64,000 nt of DNA from Blumeriella jaapii (lineage: Eukaryota; Ascomycota; Leotiomycetes; Helotiales; Drepanopezizaceae), in the NCBI GenBank assembly GCA_009599575.1, contig VWND01000003.1, positions 1,717,568 through 1,781,567 on the forward strand. Reading direction: 5' to 3'. Below the pieces are notes generated by a model, which was not told the origin of the DNA, did not search any database, and saw nothing but the letters and a program-made list of their open reading frames with translations. A program made the translations under genes and the position numbers. Position 1 is the stretch's first letter, and each line of letters opens with the position of its first letter. Below, one piece after another: positions 9,601-21,486 of the stretch.

Positions 9601-12600
9601 CCCTCGGCCCATGGCCCGAACGATCCACCTGGCATTGGTCGACCGCTGCTTGAAGCAGCTGCAGGGGGCGGCCTCCACGCTGCAGCGGTTCGGCACCGGG
9701 GCGTCCGTGGAACCGAGCGAACGCATGGCCATCGTTGCTTCGGAGGAGGAGTTGCAGAAGCAGGAGTTGATCTTCGCGCGGTCCCTCGCGGTGCTGCGCG
9801 AGTTTCTGAGAGCCTACCCGACCAAACCACAATTTGCCCCTCCAAGATCGCGACTCTCCATCACCACGGCCCCGACGGCCGTGGAAGGCGAGCCCGTGAC
9901 AGTCAAGTACCAAGTCTTCGACGGTCCCAAAGCGATGGAAATTACCAGCATCACGCTCGGCAAGCAGAACACCGCGGCGACTTTGTTTGCGGGTCTCGAG
10001 AGGGCGACGGGTTTCAAGAATTACCAAGTCTATCATGGAGGGAAGGCCGTCGATCCCGAGGAGATTGACGTGTGCAAGAAGTTGGAAGACCTGAACTTTA
10101 CCGGGCTCCTCTTGGTTCGCAAGCGTGACGACGCCGACGGATTCCCCGATTCCCCCAACGGCAACAAAATGGCCTTGGAGCTGGAGATCGCAAAGCACTT
10201 CGATGACCTGTGGAGCTATCTCAGCATGAACGAGAAGGTGGCGCAAGAGGTATGTTGCAGGTGCGAGAACTCGCACCCATGCTGACAATCGAATGCAGAT
10301 CTACTATTTCCTGATCAAATTCGACGTGTATGACCGACTGCTTCGGGACTTCGAGTCGGACATGCCTCATTCCGAAATCTTTCCGGTCGGGCAGCCATTC
10401 AAGTCGCTCTACGCGGTCCATTCGTTGAAGCAATACATCGCCAGCAAATCCCAGACGGTAAGCTCCATCGTCTCTGGCAAAACGGGTGATTGATTGACCT
10501 TTGTAGGGCGTCGTCAACGAGGCTACGCTGTCGAGAGCCGTTGCTTTACTCGTGAGAGCCATTTCCGACCCCAACATTCTGAGCCAGTGTGGTACTGCTG
10601 AGTTGAGGGACGTGCTTGCTCTGCATATGCTGGAATGCTTATTGCAGTTTCTCAGAGGTAATCTCCTCATCCTCATCAGGTGAAGCTGCTAAATCGCCAC
10701 AGAACCCATACTCCCCACAACCGCCACCCCCTATCTTAACCAGGCCCTCCTAGACCCTCTCCTAGATCTGTTGTACACCTCCAAGAATGAGCGCGTATCG
10801 CAGACTTCGTTCCAGTTGACGATCCGCGCGTTCGAAACCCTGCTGGAGGCATCGATCCATAGTGTCGCGTTCTGGAACCTTTTCCTGTCACATCTCCGCG
10901 AGAGCACGCTGCTGCAAGACCTCATTCTCGACGATGCCAATATGATGGTTCGAAAGAACTCCATGAAGCTTGTCGTTAACAAGTGCACCTTTATCCCAAG
11001 GCTAGTAGTCCTGCTATCTCTGTGTCGTGTAGGTCCATCTTACTGACTGACTTTAGCCTTGCCCAAGTTTCAACGACCCAATTTGTTGTTGCGTTTTGGC
11101 CTATGGTATCCCGGCTCATTCCAAGCGCTTGCTTGAGGCCATTGCAGTGTGAAGAGACGTTTACCCTGACTCTCACACTGTTCAAACGCTTCGCCGATGT
11201 TGCCATTTGTGATCTTAACCTCGAGGACCTGGTCAAGCAATGGGGCGATCTACTGCTGTCTCATCAATGTGTGGAGGTACCCACTCCCATCCTCGTGGCG
11301 CGACCAATGCTAACCATGTCCAGCGCATCGGACATTTAGAGAGCGTGGATCCGGTAGCACAAGGACTCACCACCATGGTCTTTTATGCGACCTCGTTTAC
11401 CAAGGCTTCCCAGAGAACCCTGTCCTGCAGGTAAGGCTCTGATCTCGGTGGTCCTGGAAAGTCGCTAATACCCACAGTGCGCTTGGTGTTCGGCTGTTCC
11501 GTCAGCATCTGTTCCCAAAGTTGTCCACCTCGGAGCCTGGTGCGACTCTCGAAGCCAGAATCCCTTTGCTCAATCCGACCACCCGACGTACCTTGGCCGA
11601 TACTGTGTACTTTCTGATCAAGGATGACACATCGCAGTATGGGACTCTGTTGAGGGATCTCAAACACATAGTTCCTCATTTTCGTTCTGGATCTGGGGAT
11701 AGTGAGTCCCTTCTTCATTCTGCTAACGAGGGAGTTGCTCACCTGTGGATAGCCCCGTACCAGTTCGATTTGGCATCTACCTTTGAGAGAAGTCGATCCA
11801 TCAGATCACAAACCGGATACGTTGGCTTGAGGAACCTCTCCAACACTTGCTATCTCAATTCGCTGTTCACTCAGCTGTTTATGAACATCCCATTCCGGAA
11901 GTTCATGCTCCAATCTCACGTTGCCGACGCTGGCGCTTCTCAGAGGCTTCTTTCAGAGACGCAGCAACTGTTTAGCTGGATGCAAAACAGCTATCGACGA
12001 TTCGTTGACCCTGCCAACCTTGCGCTATCGATCCGCACATACGACGAGACGTCAATCGATATCCACGTCCAAATGGATGTCGACGAGTTTACAATCTACT
12101 CTTCGATCGCTGGGAAAGCCAGATCTTGGCACCCGATGACAAGCGGGAGTTCAAGGGTTTCTACGGCGGCCAGTTGGTCCAACAAGTCAAGTCCAAAGAA
12201 TGCGAACACATCTCAGAGCGTCTGGAATCCTTTTCCGCGATACAGTGCGACATCAAGGGCAAGAGCAACCTCAAGGAAAGTCTCGAGGCCTACGTCGAGG
12301 GTGAGGTCATGGAGGGTGACAACAAGTACAAATGTTCGACGTGCGATCGGCATGTCAATGCTGTCAAGAGGGCCTGCCTCAAAGACATTCCCGACAGTCT
12401 GATCTTCCACCTGAAGAGATTTGATTACAATCTCCGCACTCAGCTTCGAAGCAAGATCAACGACCATTTCTCTTTCCCGAAGAAGATTGACATGACACCC
12501 TACAAGGTCGACTACCTGATCAACGGCTCGGACGAACTCATCACCGAGGATGTTTTTGAGCTTGTTGGCGTCTTGGTGCATTCTGGAACAGCAGAATCGG

Positions 12601-14728
12601 GCCACTACTACTCGTTCATCCGAGAGAGACCGTCTACAAGTGATTGCGAGAACTGGGTGGAGTTCAACGACGAGTCTGTGAGCCCTTGGGATCCGAATCG
12701 GATGGAGGCGGCCTGCTTCGGTGGCCCGGATCGTTCGTTACAGCCCGATAACAACAACAACTACTTCGACAAGTCGTACAGCGCGTACATGCTGTTTTAC
12801 CAACGTTCGTCAGTCCTTGCTGCGCAAAAGGAGGCCATGCTGGAGCAAGGCATCCGCAACCCTTTTCGACTGGCCGTCCCCCGCCGTTTCTCCAATGACA
12901 TCGAGACGGACAACGAGCTCACGATGCGAAAATACTGTCTGTACGATCCATCGCATGCGGATTTCGTGATGAAAATGCTCTCCAATCTCAAAAACGTCAA
13001 TGGCGGCTCTTGCCCCAACGAGCACACGCTTGAAAACGAAGCGCTCAACATGGCACTTCATCATTTGGATCAGGTTTTTGCTCGGGCAAAGGAGACCCCC
13101 GATTTCGTGAGATTCATGCTTCTCGTTCGGCAAATGTGCAACAGCTGTGCAGAGTGCAGTCGAGATTACCTGGAGTTTTACGTCAACCACCCAGAGTCTC
13201 TGAAGCATTTGCTGCTGCGAAACCCAGACAACTCCATCCGCCACGAGATTGCGCTCTCCATCATCAATGCCTTGGAAAAGGTCAAAGCTGAAGCATCCTA
13301 TGCATACGGATTCGGTGATGACGATGATAGTACCGATGGACAGGAACCTAACGAGCCACGCTTGATTCAGGGCATTGTGGCTGGCCTTGCCAGCCTGTGG
13401 GATGTTTTCCAGAACAACATTCGTGCGTGGCCGGAGTATTTCGGGATCCTGGCAAGTATCGCGCAGATGGGAAAGACTGAAGCTACCTTGTTACTTGATC
13501 ATGGGTTTCTCAAGAAGACCATCGACGTGGTCTGCGCAGATCCCATGCTTACGCCCTCCCCACAGTATCAGAGATTGCTCAGCATCTTGGCCAAACGCAT
13601 GCCCACTCGCCCGGTCTCGTACGTGGATGTCATCAACCTCTTGTACAGACTGTTGATTACGTGCGACCCATCACTGGAGGCTGTAGACGACGATGCTCAA
13701 CGTCTTGACCTCAGCTTCCCTGATCGGCCGGTACCTCTGACAAGGGGTGAGGTCAACTTGCTCACAACCCACTGGGTCCGAAACCACGTTCACATCTTGC
13801 TAGAGAAGCTCCTCCTACTTGGTCAAAACGATGAGGCTGTGAAGGAGATCTTGATTCGACTGCTAGAATGGCCCGAATCACTGGATCATGAGATTCTTCA
13901 GTGCATCCTCGCAGGGCTAAGAAAAGTCACGACGGCGCCGTTCTGCGCGCCCTTCATTCGAGCTGCTGCTGTGTACTGCGAACGATCGCGAAATCACGAC
14001 GCGGTAATCACTCTGGTATCCAAAGTCACGAAGCTTGCTGCTGCTCTCGATGGCGACAACGATGCAGCTCTGCAATTCTTCAAAGACGTGTTTGACCCAG
14101 CAGTCGTCGACGCAAGCATGACGACTGACGAATTCTTGAACTTTTACTTTGATCAGATGATGGTGTGGGGACCTTGCCTACTCACGGACATCAACGTCAA
14201 TGTCAGAGCTGAAACCGAGGAATTTATCCAGCATGCCTTGCTCCGTCACCGACCCGACCTCGGCTTTGACACGGACGATGAAGATGCTGAGAGAGCGAGG
14301 CTTTTCGTCGAGGCTGCGCAGAAGTTTGGGATTGCGTGCCTGAAATATTGCAAGGAGATCTACCTCCAGCAACGCCAGCAGGCTGTTCGCGCCGTTGTTG
14401 CCAACATCAAGCGTGTGATTGATGCTTGCAACCCATTTTTCAACTTTGGGAATCGGGACCTTATCACTCGCACCTTCTACGACTTGTCCGCTGGTAAGTC
14501 CACCTTCATCCTGCTAGGTTGTGAACGCCGCTCACCGACTGCAGATGTCATCCAGCCTTTACGAAATTGCACCGTGGAAGAGGCTGATGAGGAGGCCTCT
14601 GGTAAGCACCTCATTCCTCTACTTTTACCATGCAGCTAACCGTTGAAGACTGGGATAATTCTGATGGCGATTACGACTCTGAGGCCGTCGATAGAATCGG
14701 GCCTCTTGACGAAGACATGCAGCTCTGA
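6604..14728 (+). CDS. Giant ubiquitin-specific protease (USP34/USP9X type), one-base frameshift
   Basis: A peptidase C19 deubiquitinase that removes ubiquitin from proteins. Twelve exons: 6604-7276, 7329-7491, 7543-10249, 10299-10457, 10507-10657, 10703-11000, 11057-11276, 11324-11430, 11478-11701, 11753-14493, 14545-14601 and 14649-14728. The introns are 44-56 nt. All are GT-AG except 11001-11056, which reads GC-AG. The N-terminus (about 220 residues) is disordered; a long helical, ARM-like region follows. The catalytic domain starts with the Cys box GLRNLSNTCYLNSL (Cys near residue 1600) and contains the His box HSGTAESGHYYSF. Between them lie CSTCDRH (zinc-type Cys pair) and LIFHLKRFDY. 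The conserved stretch MDVDEFYNLLFDRWE is broken at 12088-12090, where TTT stands for an expected TTTT. With one base added, the coding length is 7581 nt (2526 residues). The rest is intact, so an assembly error is more likely than decay. Confidence 0.85.
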
Positions 14729-15066
14729 TATCACCTCATCTGGGTTCTTCACGACTTTACGGCATCTTGTGTTTTACCGCTTCGGCCTCGGCGTCGGAAG
14801 GCGAGCGACGGAGCACTCTAGGCATGTAACGCATGGAATGTAAAAGGGGGTGGGAAAATCGATGGATCAGGAAGGCGTACATCGGCGTGCGGGCTTTGGG
14901 GTGTTGGCTTGCCCGACTTATCTTCTCTTCGACTCTTTCGTGATCTGCCTACTCTCTGATCTGAGATTGGGGGGGGTGGTTTGTAGGCACACCATTTCGG
15001 CATGTTGGCCGCGGGGAATGGGCGCCTTACCTGCTGCATTTTGCATCTTGGTTTTCTAGACGGACC

Positions 15067-15096
15067 GGTGGGTGGGTGGGTGGGTGGGTGGGTGGA
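15067..15096 (+). repeat. (GGTG)n tandem repeat
   Basis: About seven perfect copies of a tetranucleotide. This is a simple microsatellite in the spacer downstream of the USP gene. Confidence 0.85.
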
Positions 15097-15842
15097 TCAC
15101 ATGGGGGCGGCGTTCACGAGGACATGTCGACGTACTGTACTGGTAATACTGACGAATGCGCCGCACAGCTTGCACGGTAGCTAGCTTGCATAATAGGCAT
15201 TTCTGAACGAGATTTTTCTGCGAATAGCTCCCTGACGGTTTTGATGTCATGGCTGGGTCCTATCTAGGAACGTACAGTACCTGTGCGTATCCTTTGCGTC
15301 AGATGCGGACAACCATGCTGCACGAGGTGCGCGGATGTCATGGTTGCTAGCCGCCGACAGTGGGTTTGCTTAATTACACAAGCTTCACGCAGCCTCTTTT
15401 GACTTGGCCGCAGAAAAGGCAGAATATGTGTATGAATGTTCCGGCAGGCTTGGAAAGGGGGGGGGAGGAGGGGGGGTCGAAAATAGATTCTCGGTAGATA
15501 TTGCCACGGCGGTGTTTTGGATAATTCAGCTCCCGGGCCGTCTCCCGCGGGCCCGTCAGGTCTCGGCTCCGAACGTTGGGCCCCGTCTCGAGCACGCGAG
15601 GGTCTGTGTTTATCGTTGTTGATCCCGCCGGTTTGGTCGGCAACCTAGCCAGTCTTGCGTGCACGTCGTCGACGACGCCTGTGCCTGTGCCGTGGAAACT
15701 TACGCCGCCTGCGTTTGGAGGGCCCGAAATAGCATCCGCCGTGAGCTGCCGGAGCACGGCTCGTCGCGAGGTCAGCGATAGGCGCAGCTCGGACGGAAAG
15801 GCGTCGTTTTCCGAACCCTCTCTCGACGTCGAGGCGGCCTTA

Positions 15843-15874
15843 CTGTCCTGTCCTGTACTGTACTGTACTGTACT
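15843..15874 (+). repeat. TACTG/TCCTG pentanucleotide array
   Basis: Two TCCTG-type units followed by four TACTG-type units. It is one member of the dispersed CAGTA/TACTG family described in the findings. Confidence 0.8.
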
Positions 15875-16148
15875 TAGCTTTCCCGAGCGCGTATGTGCTG
15901 CTGCTGGCGGCGCGATAGACTTCCAGCTGGGTCCGACAGCTTCTCCTCGTACTGGCAAAGCTACTGTACGGTACACGACGGCTGTCGTTCCGCGAGAAGT
16001 CTATTTCTCGTACCGGCGTCATCGGAGGCTGAGCATCGCGCGCTCTTCCCACTCACTGACTGACTTGACTGACTTCGTGCTCCATCGCATCGTCATCCGC
16101 CGAGCCTCTCTGCGTTTCTCCACGCCCAACGCGCGCCGGCTCGCCATC

Positions 16149-16154
16149 TATAAA
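16149..16154 (+). promoter_or_regulatory. TATA box candidate
   Basis: TATAAA lies 127 bp upstream of the start codon at 16281, a usual distance in filamentous fungi. A CT-rich stretch (16217-16270) lies between it and the ATG, as expected near a transcription start. Confidence 0.5.
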
Positions 16155-16280
16155 TGGTCCCTTCACTTACTTACTTCAAGTACGGACGCACACCGACTGC
16201 GACGGTGACGAGCGACCCATCCTCCTCCCCCATCCCCTCCTCCTCCTCCTCCTCCTCATCGCTCTCCCCCAGCCCACACG

Positions 16281-17762
16281 ATGTCTCCCCCGCCCGTCAC
16301 GAAAGACCGCATCTCTCCCCCCCTCGAAGCCGGGCCCTCCCTCCTCGACGCGCAGCAGCTGCACCCCCAGCTCGCCGCCGCACTCGAGTACGTCTCGGCC
16401 CGCCTCGCCCGGAAGGGCCTCCAGCTCTCGCTCGTCGTCGCCCGCAGAGACATCCAGATCCCGGCCTTCGCCTCGGGCTCTCCCCCGCCATCGCCGTCGT
16501 CGGCGCGCGCGCGCTTCGGCGGCTCCAAGAGCTCGCTGGCGTCGTGCGCGTCGGCGTCGACGGCCTCGCTGGCGTCGACGGCGTCGTCGTCGTGGTCGCG
16601 GGCCCCGCGGCGGCCCGCGACCGCGACGCCGCTGAACCCGTATGGTATTGCGCTGATGCACGCGTGCGCGCTGACGCCGAAGACGGCGAGGATCTTGAGC
16701 TGGACCGTTGCGAAGGCGGAGAAGAAGTTCGCGATTGGGTAAATGGTCCCGTTCTCCTCCTTCCCCCCCCCTTCCCCATTTCACTCCTTCTGCCTTTTTC
16801 ACTCCTTCTGAGATCGGTCGATCTATCTATCTATGTCCATGTCCAAGGTTTCTCGCGCTCGCGTTTCTCTTTTGGTTCATGGATGTTCTGTGTGTGTTTG
16901 TTTGTGGAGGCTCTGTTTTCCACATGTCAAGATCTGCGTTTTTCCTCGATGCCTCCTCTGTCTCGCGGCTTGTTTACACTTGTCTCGCTTAAGTAGTTCC
17001 GCGAGAAGAAAAAAACCCCCCAATCTCCATCTCCCCCGCAGAACAAAGCCAACGTGTGGGATCGGAAGCTGACCACGCCTCCAGATCCGGCTGGCTCTCC
17101 CCCACCTCGCTGGGCCCCTCCCCGGCCAGTCCCCTGACGGCCGAGCTCCTCCAGCGCACGCTCGCCCAGAACTCGCGCCTCTTCGCCGGCGCCGGCCTCA
17201 CGCTCCTCGCCCTGGACCACGTCTACACCTTCAAGTGCGCGCTGCACGCCTACTCGCGCAGCCTCGCGCCAGCCGACCTCACCGCCGCCGTCGACGAGCT
17301 GCGCCGCCTGGTGCTCGCCCAGCACGGCCGCCGGCCCTCGGAGGGGAGCCTGATGCGCGCCTACGCGTGGCTGGGCGTGAGCCTCGCCGCGCTGGTCGAT
17401 GTCAACGAGGGCTACAAGGTCGCGTACGGGGGGCCGGCGCGGAGCGGCGGGGTGGAGGTCGGGGCCGCCGAGCGGAGGGCCGCGCTGCCGCCGCCGCCGA
17501 TCGATACGTCGTTGCGCGGCCGACGCGGACCTCGTCGTCGCCGCTGGGCAGCGTTGCGTTTGGCGAGAGCGCGAAGGGGAGGGAGGGCGCTTGGGATCAA
17601 GTGCTTGCCGGCGGGAGGGAGGACAGGGGCCCGCATCGGAGGGGCGCCGTGACGCCGAATGGGCTCGAGGACATCACGCCGGTGACGCGGGGGGAGTGGT
17701 GTTTTCTGATGGTCGGGGAGGGCTGGAGCGCGCCGAGGACGGCGCCGGTCGTGATGTGTTGA
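16281..17762 (+). CDS. Conserved fungal protein, DUF7582-like
   Basis: A fungal protein of unknown function; the match is from memory of the family. Exon 1 is 16281-16738 (MSPPPVTKDRIS...). It carries LAAALEYVSARLARKGLQLS (about residues 31-50), LVVARRD, and the block LMHACALTPKTARILSWTVA followed by KAEKKFAIG. The next exon starts at 17085, giving KFAIG/SGWLSP in frame. The intron is then 346 nt, far longer than others here, with a CTGAC branch site. Exon 2 continues TAELLQRTLAQNSRLF, LLALDHVYTFKCALHAYSR, VDELRRLVLAQHGRRPSEG and YAWLGVSLAALVDVNEGYK. The conserved C-terminus DITPVTRGEWCFLMVGEGW ends at the TGA at 17760-17762, but in another frame. The change falls near 17450-17560, in a Pro/Arg-rich linker. 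It is either a weak 44-nt intron (17507-17550, GTCGTT...GGGCAG) or a one-base indel. Confidence 0.65.
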
Positions 17763-20337
17763 GAGTGGCTTGCTTGCTTTGCTTCGGGTGTTGGGAGCGA
17801 CGTTTGGGGGTCTGGGGTCCGAGAGCAAGAGCTGCGATCGAACAAGCCCTGGGCGCTGGGGGCCGGCGGCGTTCTTCTGTCTTTTTGTTCCTGGGCGTAG
17901 TGGGAGACTTGACCACTGTCTTGATCTGCGTCCCGAGTTGAGTTCGCTGAGGAGTTTGATAACATGGTGGTGCTTTATCAGACCCGATTGGCAGATGCAG
18001 TACACATGTACATACAGTACAGTACCACAATTTCTGGCTTGGTCCAAGCCTCTCTTTTTTGTTCAACCGAGAATCAACAACACAAGTGTCAGCCGCCACG
18101 TCTAGAACTGGGCTGTGAAAAGCACGAAGTGCAGAGAGGAATTCACCCAGCTGAAATGACCACTTCGCAATGAAAAGCCCACCGCGATGATGGTCGGGTT
18201 TAGCTTACTTCTTCAATCAAGCCAGCCTGTGTTGTGTCACTTCTCCAGCCGTCAACTTCGCCTCCTTCCGACGGATCCTATCAGCCTCTGCCACCACGAA
18301 ACGAAACAAGTCTGCAAGCTCGAGACATCTCGATGTCGTTGAAGCTGTCCCCCCCCCCCCCCCCGGTTTCGTTCCAGGCGTTCTCGATAGTGGATTCCGG
18401 ACCGGGGAGGGAACGGTAGAGCCGATCCGTGATGCTGCGTCACGCTTTAACCATCCATTCTGCGAACGATTCGGCACGTGACCCTTTTCAGAATCTGTGT
18501 CTAGACGTGTGTGTTGCGTGGGAACAATGATCTTGGTGTGATGAGGGTGACGACGGTGGAGAATAGCATGGAGACATCGGACGAATACGTGCGAGTGTGA
18601 ATCAGCCAGAACAAGCGACGCATCTCGCCCCAGAGGGGCGGCGATGATGCTTGTTTTGCGGCGGGTACTGAAAAGAAGTCACTGGTACTCGACGGTAGGT
18701 ACTGTACTTTACTTTACTTTGCCCATACGGTCACGTTCAAGCCCCGTTGGTAGCCACCTACAGTACGATGGGCACCATCTGCCCTCTGGCCGTGTTCGCA
18801 CAGTATATAAGATTGAAGCCTTTTCTATGCGTTTTTCCGGAGAGCAGACTTTCTTCATGGTAGGGTACGCATTCACTCATACCATGCCATACTATAGGTC
18901 CCTTACCATACCCCATCGCAATTTTGGGGCCTCTATCAATGCCATTGGCGCATACTGACTGTCTGGTTGTCAGGAGGGAGAGGATCGCGTGAAGTATGCT
19001 TGATATGTGATAGGCAGGTAGATGGACTGTACTTTCCATCTTGTGCGGACTCCGCGTGCGGGCCGTCACCTTGCGGGCCGTAATCTTCTTTCTTCTTTCT
19101 TTCCTCTTCTTCTTCTTTCTCTTCTCTTCTTCTTCTCTTCTTCGTCTCTTCTTCTTTCTTTCTTCTTCTTCTTCTTCTTCTAGTAACTTTCTTCTTTCTC
19201 TCTTCTTCTTCTTCTTCTTCTTTCTTCCTCTTCTTTTTTTCTCATTCTTCTTCTGTCTTCTTCTTCTTCTTCTCCTCTTCTTCATTCTTCTTTTCTTCTT
19301 TCTTCGATTTCTTCTTCTTCTCTTCTTCTTCTCTTCTTCTTCTTCTTCTTTCTTCTTCTCTTTTCTTCTTCTTCTTCTTTCTCTTCTTCTTCTTCTTCTC
19401 TTCTCTTCTCTCTCCCCTTCTCTCCCCCCTCTTCTCTCTTGGGCGCGCTAGTGTTGGACTACCATACCCGCAGAAGAGCAACGACTTAATGAAAGTCAGG
19501 CTAACGCCGCCCACCCACAAATATACACCCGCACGAAGTACAAGGAGCAGCAATAGTGTCTCACCCCTCACATCTCAGCAGTAGCTGATGCATGCATCAT
19601 CGCACTCACAACCCCACACGCTCATGGACCCCAGCGAACTTTGGTGTGTAGGAATTGCCGAATTGCCCTTGGAGACACAGATATCGGATAGGTAGCCATA
19701 CCGAGACTCTCTCCCGGAGTCTGGATGGATAATGCCACATTTGGGGGCTGGCTCATCTCTCTCAAACTGGCGAGTGGCTGGTGGGTAGGTAGGTAGATAG
19801 CTTTGAGTACCTTGGCGGGTGTTTGTTGGCGCTGGACATCGGGATTGGGAAGAGGTGACTGAGGTTACCGTGGAGAGATGGTGATTGTGGCCATGCATGG
19901 CCTTGCAGGGAAGACGTGAAGAGTAGAAACCTGATATGGATCATTGCGGGAATTCCAATAAATAGGCGTTGTGGCTCGAACTCCGGTTTGTGTATGTTTT
20001 GCTCTTTGTTGAGGGGGAGGGGGGTGCCCTTTTGTCTTTCTTCGGGTGTGGTGCATGGCTAGCTACCTATCATGACGGGTTTCGAAGCCCTGCTAGTATT
20101 GAATGATCTCGGGCGGTTGTGATGAATATAGTTGGTGACCGTGGTGACAACTTTGGCGAATGGAGAATTGTGCTCCGTGTCTGAGGCCCTGAAGAGCAGC
20201 TTACGTTTTCCACATAAAACATACGTTGGGCTCTCGAAGCAGAAAGGATAGTGTGAATAGAAGACACATGAAGAAATATTAGGAATAAAAGATGTGAAAG
20301 GGGTATCATTGCAAACATGTGATACAATCTCCAAGAA
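17763..20337. other. Intergenic region, no gene supported
   Basis: This 2.6 kb lies between two convergent genes. It holds GTAC-type motifs (about 18001-18030, 18690-18715, 18757-18768), a poly-C run (about 18349-18364), and the long polypyrimidine tract. Frames inside the tract code only for Phe/Leu/Ser or Glu/Lys/Arg runs and are artefacts of the repeat. I see no RNA gene. Confidence 0.6.
19077..19430 (+). repeat. Polypyrimidine tract, TTC/TCT-rich, about 350 bp
   Basis: Almost pure C/T on the + strand, made of irregular TTC, TCTTC and TTTC units, broken at a few places (for example TAGTAA near 19181). It is purine-only on the other strand. A sequence of this kind can adopt triplex (H-DNA) structure; that is an inference. 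Confidence 0.9.
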
Positions 20338-21098
20338 CTACCATCCGTATCTGCTACTCGCTTCAGCCCGATTGCTCTTCCCCGCTGCAAAGCTCTCCTC
20401 CAGCGCCTCCTTCTGGCTCTGCGCCGCGTTGACGAGCTGCTTCAAACTATGCTTGCCGGGCGCAATGGCTCTGACGGGGTTGTGCATGACCTGCTCGCCA
20501 CTGGCGCGCAGCTCTTCATTATGCAGGTATTCCTGGTCCGTGTTGAAGTTGATAACCTTGGTCGCTGATTGCGTCCCGCGACCTCCCTTCTGCCTCCCAA
20601 ATAACTGTCTGCGCTCGGCGGCTGAGAGTTTGAGATCACCAGCTATGTCGTCGAGGGACTGGGAGATGGGCGGAGTCGGGACCGCGGGCAAGGCGAAGTG
20701 TTGCGAGGAGTTGGGCGTGTACTCTTCGAAGGAGGGTTCCTGGCTGAACGAGGCGAGCTCGTCATCCCCTGCTTCTTCGACCTCGAGCATCATAGATTGG
20801 TACTCTCCTGTAGATGCCGGCGTAGAGACATCCGCTTCCGGCGCTGACATGGAAAACAGTGACACTTTCTGCCTCTTGGCGGGTTGTTCGTCCTTCGGTT
20901 GAGGGGTAGTTGGTGTGGCTACCACAGGGTTGAGGGCGGAAGCTGTAGGTTGCTTCTTTTTTTTCGTCGGCTTCCTCGAGACGGATAACGGCTTGAACTG
21001 TAGTGGTTTGCCAACTAACTTCATTTCCTCTGCCGGCTTCTGCTCTCCTTCATTTGCAGATACAGGCTCTTCGGCCTTCTCCTGGACAAGCTCGCTCC

Positions 21099-21130
<32 letters not shown>

Positions 21131-21486
21131 TCTCTACTGAAACCCGGCGCGGCTCCAGTCTTCAGGTTAATGCCCGGACCCAGACCCTTCTTCGCCGCGC
21201 TGGCTCCGCCCAGTGCCGCGGTCGTCTGGCCTGCTCGTTTGGGCGCCGGTAGGAACGAGTTGAAGCCGCTGAATGCGCCGCCTCCGGTCTTTGCGCGTTT
21301 GATGGGGGGCTCATCGGTCTTCTCGTCGGTCTTGAGGGCGGCTTGTGGCAAGGAGACTCTGATTTTGCCTGGGTTCGAGCGGTCCACCACTTTTTGGAAT
21401 GCTGGTTTGGAGGAAGGTGGTGCCGTCTTGCTGGGAGTTGCTTCGACGTCCGAAGTATCGGAATCGGAATAGTCGACGAGGCCCAT
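20338..21486 (-). CDS. PRCC-like mitotic checkpoint regulator
   Basis: Single exon, 382 residues, ATG at 21486 (MGLVDYSDSDTSD...) and TAG at 20338. It has the plan of the PRCC family (MAD2B-interacting / mitotic checkpoint regulator in fungal annotations, a spliceosome-associated protein in animals). That plan is an acidic GLVDYSDSDSD start, an FSGFNSFLPAPKR segment (about residues 70-85), a long low-complexity middle with KPTKKKKQ, then a conserved C-terminal third. The C-terminus contains LKLSAAERRQLFGR, KVINFNTDQEYLHNEELRA, and the ending KHSLKQLVNAAQSQKEALEE...RAEASSRYGW, which matches the family's ...SRYG(W/F) end. A short (EP)n run encodes EPEPEPEPEP. It is predicted nuclear. It is divergently paired with SIN1, sharing a 274-bp promoter. 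Confidence 0.8.

Larger units (their letters stand above)
14729..16280. other. Intergenic region with simple repeats, no gene supported
   Basis: This stretch holds the 3' end of the USP gene and the promoter of the next gene. It contains a GGTG array (15067-15096), several GTACTGTAC motifs (about 15131, 15273, 15843-15874, 15964), and a TATAAA at 16149-16154. Open frames around 15374-16208 on both strands cross these repeats and show no family pattern. Confidence 0.6.

Noticed and set aside
8297..10288. Long minus-strand frame (about 660 codons) opposite the USP gene
   Set aside because: It is the antisense of a well-supported USP exon. Its residues are of the composition expected from a GC-rich reverse frame and it has no family pattern.
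12075..12118. A 44-nt GT-AG intron that would bridge the USP frame break
   Set aside because: It would remove DEFYNLLFDRWES, which is conserved in the family. One missing T explains the break and gives a total length divisible by three.
19041..19571. Long frames of Phe/Leu/Ser (+) or Glu/Lys/Arg (-) in the polypyrimidine tract
   Set aside because: They are products of the TTC/TCT repeat, with no start context or neighbouring exons.
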